Shown: in pieces, positions 12,210 to 14,965 of the stretch
Layout of the letters: each line of letters opens with the position of its first letter
Numbering within the stretch: position 1 is the stretch's first letter
NCBI GenBank assembly: GCA_016775335.1
Contig: JAEUGJ010000020.1
Coordinates: forward strand, 13,871 to 28,835
DNA from: Mogibacterium sp.
Lineage (GTDB): Bacteria > Bacillota > Clostridia > Peptostreptococcales > Anaerovoracaceae
Direction: 5' to 3'
DNA: 14,965 nt
Notes under the pieces: model-generated
What the model saw: the letters and a program-made list of their open reading frames with translations, nothing else
Told to the model about the DNA's origin: nothing
The model's database searches: none
Translations under genes and position numbers: made by a program

Positions 12210-12518
12210 ATGAACATTAAGTATAGGTTATTGTGTAAAAGGTTAATAGAGGAAAGGAAGAGAGTAGGTGTCATTCAATATTATAATGTACTGTTCATAA
12301 TGGAGTTAGTGTCAGATAAAGACATATGGGCTTTAGAACAGTGGATGAATGGTATAAATAACATATATATGAAAGATATACATAATTGGTGTAGAATACA
12401 TTTTGTTAAATATCACACTGTATTTGTTTACAGGAAAGAGTATCCGGTAAAAGCAAATATTTGGAATGGGTATTCATATATAAGGTGGCGGATGGAGCGG
12501 TTGATGAATTTGGGATAA
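12210..12518 (+). CDS. Hypothetical 102-residue protein at the element end
   Basis: An open frame on the plus strand starting at ATG 12210, with AGGA 5 bases upstream. The protein is basic and rich in aromatic and Ile/Met residues (for example IMELVSDKDIWALEQWMNGI and IWNGYSYIRWRMERL). I recognise no family. It runs opposite to its neighbours inside the very AT-rich element end. The AT-rich context makes a chance open frame of this length less likely but does not exclude it. Confidence 0.35.
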   Translation: MNIKYRLLCKRLIEERKRVGVIQYYNVLFIMELVSDKDIWALEQWMNGINNIYMKDIHNWCRIHFVKYHTVFVYRKEYPVKANIWNGYSYIRWRMERLMNLG

Positions 12519-12542
12519 GATAAAATAGTGATTGCATGAAAG

Positions 12543-12625
12543 AGAGCCTTAAAGCAGGGTGTTCTTTTGAAAGTATGGATAGAATTAAAGGCTGAAGGCT
12601 CTGCGCTATTCGTTTGGCAGAGCCT
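12543..12625 (-). terminator. Overlapping inverted repeats at the 3' end of the ParB-like gene
   Basis: AGAGCCTT (12543-12550) is complementary to AAGGCTCT (12595-12602). AGGCTCTG (12596-12603) is also complementary to CAGAGCCT (12618-12625), which lies inside the end of the ParB-like gene whose stop is at 12606-12608. The middle arm can pair with either partner, so two alternative hairpins are possible. A terminator for the minus-strand operon is the simplest reading, but no good T-tract follows on that strand. Confidence 0.35.
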
Positions 12626-13520
12626 GAGTATTCTCTTGATCCGTAGAAAATAAATCTAACTGACCTTCTGGAGTGGAACTTTGACCGGATTCATCTTCAG
12701 TTGATGGTTCTCTTTTTTTGGGTGTTTTATGAGTGTATAATTTCTCAAAAGGAAGTGAATACTTGGATTTTTTATTGTATTCTAGTAAAAGAGCTTCTGC
12801 GAATCCTAATGAACCGGCACGACGTTCTCTGGCAGTACGACTGATTTCTCTGACAGAGACACGCCCAACTTTTTCTTTGAAGGTGTCATCTTTCATTGTT
12901 TCTCCATAAGCATTATCCAGACGGGCAATAGCATTAAGCATATTGGAACTAAAGGACATAGGCGCACCTTCCCATGTGGCAACACAAAGGCGTAAAACAC
13001 GATCAAGAGTGTGAAAACCATATTTTTCATAGATATTAATTAAAGTGGATACAGCACATATACCTCCGGGGCGAGAGGAAGAAGTAATAGTGAGATCATA
13101 TGATTCAACAAGGTCACGAATAATAAGTTCTCTATCATTACCAGCTTCAATATTAGCCATGAATATTTCATAAGGTAATAACGATTTGACATATTTCATC
13201 TGATTTGCAAAAATATCTGCTTCTTGGGTGTAAACAAGATCATCATAAACCATACACCAGACAGGAGTTTCTCTTGATCCAGAGACGAGAGCAACAATCT
13301 CTATAGTGTGTTGTCCGTTGAACACATAATTTATCCCATCACGTCTACTTACTTTTACAGGGTTTATCTGATAAAGGTCAAAATTAGCTGCAGCACGCTG
13401 AACGTGTTTGATGGAAAGATTACGTTGATAATCTTGATTTGAACATAAATTTTTAATAGGTATTTGCTCAAAATGCACTTGGGGAACAAACTTTTGTAAA
13501 TCTTCGGTATTTCCATCCAT
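12606..13520 (-). CDS. ParB-like nuclease-fold protein (DUF6551-like)
   Basis: The 304-residue protein begins with a ParB/Srx-type domain. VPQVHFEQIPIKNL (13-26) leads into DYQRNLSIKHVQRAAANFDLYQINPVKVSRRDG (about 31-63) and then YVFNGQHTIEIVAL (65-78), the GQHT signature of DUF6551-like ParB relatives. The middle (about 110-235) is helical, and the C-terminal about 50 residues are charged, low-complexity linker ending near QLDLFSTD. Such proteins are frequent cargo of phages and integrative elements of Clostridia; whether they bind DNA, hydrolyse CTP or cut DNA is not known. GGAGGA precedes ATG 13520 by 9 bases, and the stop of the upstream gene lies 3 bases away, so the genes are in one operon. 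No ParA partner is visible in the window. Confidence 0.75.
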   Translation of the reverse strand: MDGNTEDLQKFVPQVHFEQIPIKNLCSNQDYQRNLSIKHVQRAAANFDLYQINPVKVSRRDGINYVFNGQHTIEIVALVSGSRETPVWCMVYDDLVYTQEADIFANQMKYVKSLLPYEIFMANIEAGNDRELIIRDLVESYDLTITSSSRPGGICAVSTLINIYEKYGFHTLDRVLRLCVATWEGAPMSFSSNMLNAIARLDNAYGETMKDDTFKEKVGRVSVREISRTARERRAGSLGFAEALLLEYNKKSKYSLPFEKLYTHKTPKKREPSTEDESGQSSTPEGQLDLFSTDQENTQALPNE

Positions 13521-13522
13521 AA

Positions 13523-14443
13523 TTATATTTCCTCCAATTTTTTTAAAATATTATTTGTGGTTGATATTAGACACATAAGCTGATATTTAAGCTTATATTT
13601 TGCTGTATCAGATGCAATTTTAAAATCTGAAACTTTTAATACTCTTTCGATAGAACTGTTCCACGAGGGAATCGTCAATGTAAGACTTGCAATTTCCGCA
13701 TCTGGATCAAATTGTGGCAGGTTGCGTATTGAAGGAATAGAAACGGAAGATTCTTTCCTTAACATCGGTTTGGCGTAATTATTCCATAGTAATTCCCTTT
13801 TCATATCATGATAACTGAGATGTTCTATCTTTTCGGCAAGAAGGTAGTTATTTAGACTTAAAAGTTGCTCTTTTGGTAATCCTGAAAGCTCAATAATATT
13901 AGCTTGGGAAATCCAGAGTTGACCAGAACGAACTCGTTTGACAAAATCCGGAACTTTTTCATCAATTATATCTAGTGCACTACTGTAAGCAGAATATTTG
14001 TAAACGGTAGCCATTGCTACATTACATTCTTCGGATATTTTTTTTGCTGCGATGCTTGCACCGGAAATATGAGATTTATTCGTAGATGAAAGTTGTCTTG
14101 AAACTATAATTTTTTCAGCATCATATTTTTTCCCAATCAGGTATTTTTTATTGATATTGGTTAAATCCTCTCGTTTAAGTTGGTCAGTACATATCCATGA
14201 AATTACATCTTCTTTACTGGAAAAATGGAGTCTTTTTATTCGGAAAGGAATACTGTGTTTACGAAATAATTCATATGCTTCTATACCATTAATGACAATA
14301 CCATTCCATGTGCAGATGGGGGTGTGATAGGAATGACATAATATCTGTTGTTCAAGTTGTTTATAATCTTTTTCACTGAGATATTGATACAAATTGGTGA
14401 ATTCTAGTTTTGTTTTTAATGTATATATACTATAATTGCGCAT
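13523..14443 (-). CDS. ParB-like DNA-binding protein with helix-turn-helix
   Basis: A 306-residue protein. The N-terminal part (about 10-95) fits a ParB-type domain: YKQLEQQILCHSYHTPICTWNGIVINGIEAYELFRKHSIPFRIKRLHFSSKEDVISWICTDQL in outline, with the NG.IING..R-like turn altered. It is followed by LTNINKKYLIGKKYDAEK, a segment typical of ParB-like proteins of clostridial elements. A helix-turn-helix (IAAKKISEECNVAMATVYKYSAYSSAL, about 130-156) comes next, then a helical C-terminal domain. ATG 14443 is preferred because GGGAG lies 6 bases before it; ATG 14449, two codons earlier, is possible. It overlaps the end of the upstream gene by about 14 bases and is followed closely by the second ParB-like gene, indicating one transcript. 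Confidence 0.7.
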   Translation of the reverse strand: MRNYSIYTLKTKLEFTNLYQYLSEKDYKQLEQQILCHSYHTPICTWNGIVINGIEAYELFRKHSIPFRIKRLHFSSKEDVISWICTDQLKREDLTNINKKYLIGKKYDAEKIIVSRQLSSTNKSHISGASIAAKKISEECNVAMATVYKYSAYSSALDIIDEKVPDFVKRVRSGQLWISQANIIELSGLPKEQLLSLNNYLLAEKIEHLSYHDMKRELLWNNYAKPMLRKESSVSIPSIRNLPQFDPDAEIASLTLTIPSWNSSIERVLKVSDFKIASDTAKYKLKYQLMCLISTTNNILKKLEEI

Positions 14444-14846
14444 ACTCATCTCCCATTATTTCTGATTTGAATTCTGTTTGTGGCAGTTTTGTGATGATGT
14501 TATCCATGGAAAATAGAGCTATTTTTTTATCTGGGTAAATATTGCCTTCTAAACGAAAAATGTTAAATTTCTCCCAAGAAAGGTTAAGTTGGGAAAGTGA
14601 ATATAGTAATTCTCGGCTGTACAATTCATAACTGTTACCATTGATGACAAAATAATCCTTAACTTTATGTGCCAATTTATCCTCCGCACAACTAGCCTTT
14701 ATACCTATCATTTTTTGATCAGGATTAACAAGAAGTTGAATATATTCTGGGTTACCAATTTGACGGAGTGTATTGCGGTGGATTCGTATACGATTCTTTT
14801 TAAAGTCAATACATATTAGTGGATGGGAAGAGTGTTTGTTGTTCAT
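14430..14846 (-). CDS. Conserved hypothetical protein of the element
   Basis: A 138-residue protein from ATG 14846; GTG 14861 is an in-frame alternative, but GAGG sits 9 bases before the ATG. Residues about 10-45 (ICIDFKKNRIRIHRNTLRQIG, then PEYIQLLVNPDQKMIGIKA) look like a small beta-rich DNA-binding fold of AbrB/SpoVT type, which would suit a regulator. The rest, including YELYSRELLYSLSQL and WEKFNIFRLEGN, I do not recognise. It overlaps the gene on each side by a few bases to tens of bases, which is typical of a compact phage- or element-type operon. The AbrB-like reading is tentative. Confidence 0.6.
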   Translation of the reverse strand: MNNKHSSHPLICIDFKKNRIRIHRNTLRQIGNPEYIQLLVNPDQKMIGIKASCAEDKLAHKVKDYFVINGNSYELYSRELLYSLSQLNLSWEKFNIFRLEGNIYPDKKIALFSMDNIITKLPQTEFKSEIMGDEYAQL

Positions 14847-14965
14847 AGGATTTTTCCTCACTTTCTGCTGTTGATGGTTCTTTTGCTTTTTCTATGGATT
14901 TATCAGTTGCCTTCTTCTTTTCTTGTATGTCAAATACTGCGTAGCCTTCAAATATATTGACTTGC
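14806..14965 (-). CDS. 3' end of an unidentified gene running into the window edge
   Basis: The last 52 codons of a minus-strand gene, stop at 14806-14808, enter from the right edge. The C-terminus reads QVNIFEGYAVFDIQ, then a Lys/Glu/Ser-rich tail (KKKATDKSIEKAKEPSTAESEEK), then EQQTLFPSTNMY. Charged tails ending in a short hydrophobic motif are common in element replication and partition proteins, but the family cannot be read from this fragment. It overlaps the start of the next gene by about 40 bases. Confidence 0.5.
   Translation of the reverse strand, partial: QVNIFEGYAVFDIQEKKKATDKSIEKAKEPSTAESEEKSYEQQTLFPSTNMY

Larger units (their letters stand above)
12128..14965. mobile_element. 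AT-rich inserted element, one end only (extends past the window)
   Basis: From about 12128 the DNA becomes very AT-rich, starting with a run of TATATA-like sequence (12129-12175). All well-supported genes then switch to the minus strand and belong to families of mobile elements (two ParB-like proteins). The preceding reading frame is tadA, broken in mid-domain. I infer an integrated conjugative element, phage or transposon with its left end near 12125-12130. No integrase, transposase or terminal repeat is visible in the window, so the element class is unknown. A misassembly joining two contigs would look the same. Confidence 0.65.

Overview
The window reads like an accessory region of a low-to-mid GC Gram-positive anaerobe, most likely a Clostridia/Eubacteriales member of the Bacillota. 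The reasons are strong AGGAGG-type ribosome-binding sites, the DUF3791/DUF3990 gene set, a Fic protein of the type common in gut Clostridia, a Tad-type pilus ATPase gene, and ParB-like genes (one DUF6551-like) of the kind carried by clostridial mobile elements. No rRNA, tRNA or taxonomic marker gene is present, so the assignment is by gene family only. Base composition changes abruptly several times: AT-leaning at 1-2400, intermediate over mcrBC, clearly GC-rich at 5591-8212, AT-leaning in fic, GC-rich over the Tad genes (10200-12127) and very AT-rich after 12128. This points to a mosaic built from several acquisitions.

Layout. (A) 177-1089: three tightly overlapping small genes, DUF3791 - DUF3990 - DUF3791-like, a probable toxin-antitoxin module with an ADP-ribosyltransferase-like toxin. 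(B) 1266-9233: a co-directional defence block. It holds a zinc-ribbon/PH-like/SHOCT protein, a noncoding stretch with seven 21-bp tandem repeats and a good promoter, mcrB, mcrC, an 873-residue zinc-ribbon protein, and a Fic AMP-transferase. From mcrB to fic the genes overlap or are separated by about 10 bases, so they look like one transcript. The 873-residue protein is the most unusual item. It carries the transglutaminase-like N-terminal region and the DUF3320-like C-terminal region that flank the helicase in large DUF4011-type helicases, but the helicase itself is absent.

(C) 9234-10323: about 1.1 kb without a convincing gene, densely packed with structured DNA. There is a 4 x 12-bp tandem repeat, then five successive hairpins of unrelated sequence, then three hairpins about 100 bp apart that share the same arm (TTCACGCT / AGCGTGAA). 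(D) 10324-12129: the start of a Tad pilus operon, a TadZ/CpaE-like protein without a Walker A motif followed by the TadA/CpaF ATPase. TadA is cut off after about residue 296, just past its conserved RGGE segment. (E) 12128-14965: AT-rich DNA whose main genes all run on the minus strand (two ParB-like proteins, one conserved small protein and the 3' end of another gene). This is probably one end of an integrated element that disrupted tadA; its far end lies outside the window.

Working model (inference): block B is an expanded McrBC restriction locus in which the flanking zinc-ribbon proteins and Fic are accessory, sensing or effector components. Block A is an independent toxin-antitoxin unit in the same defence neighbourhood.
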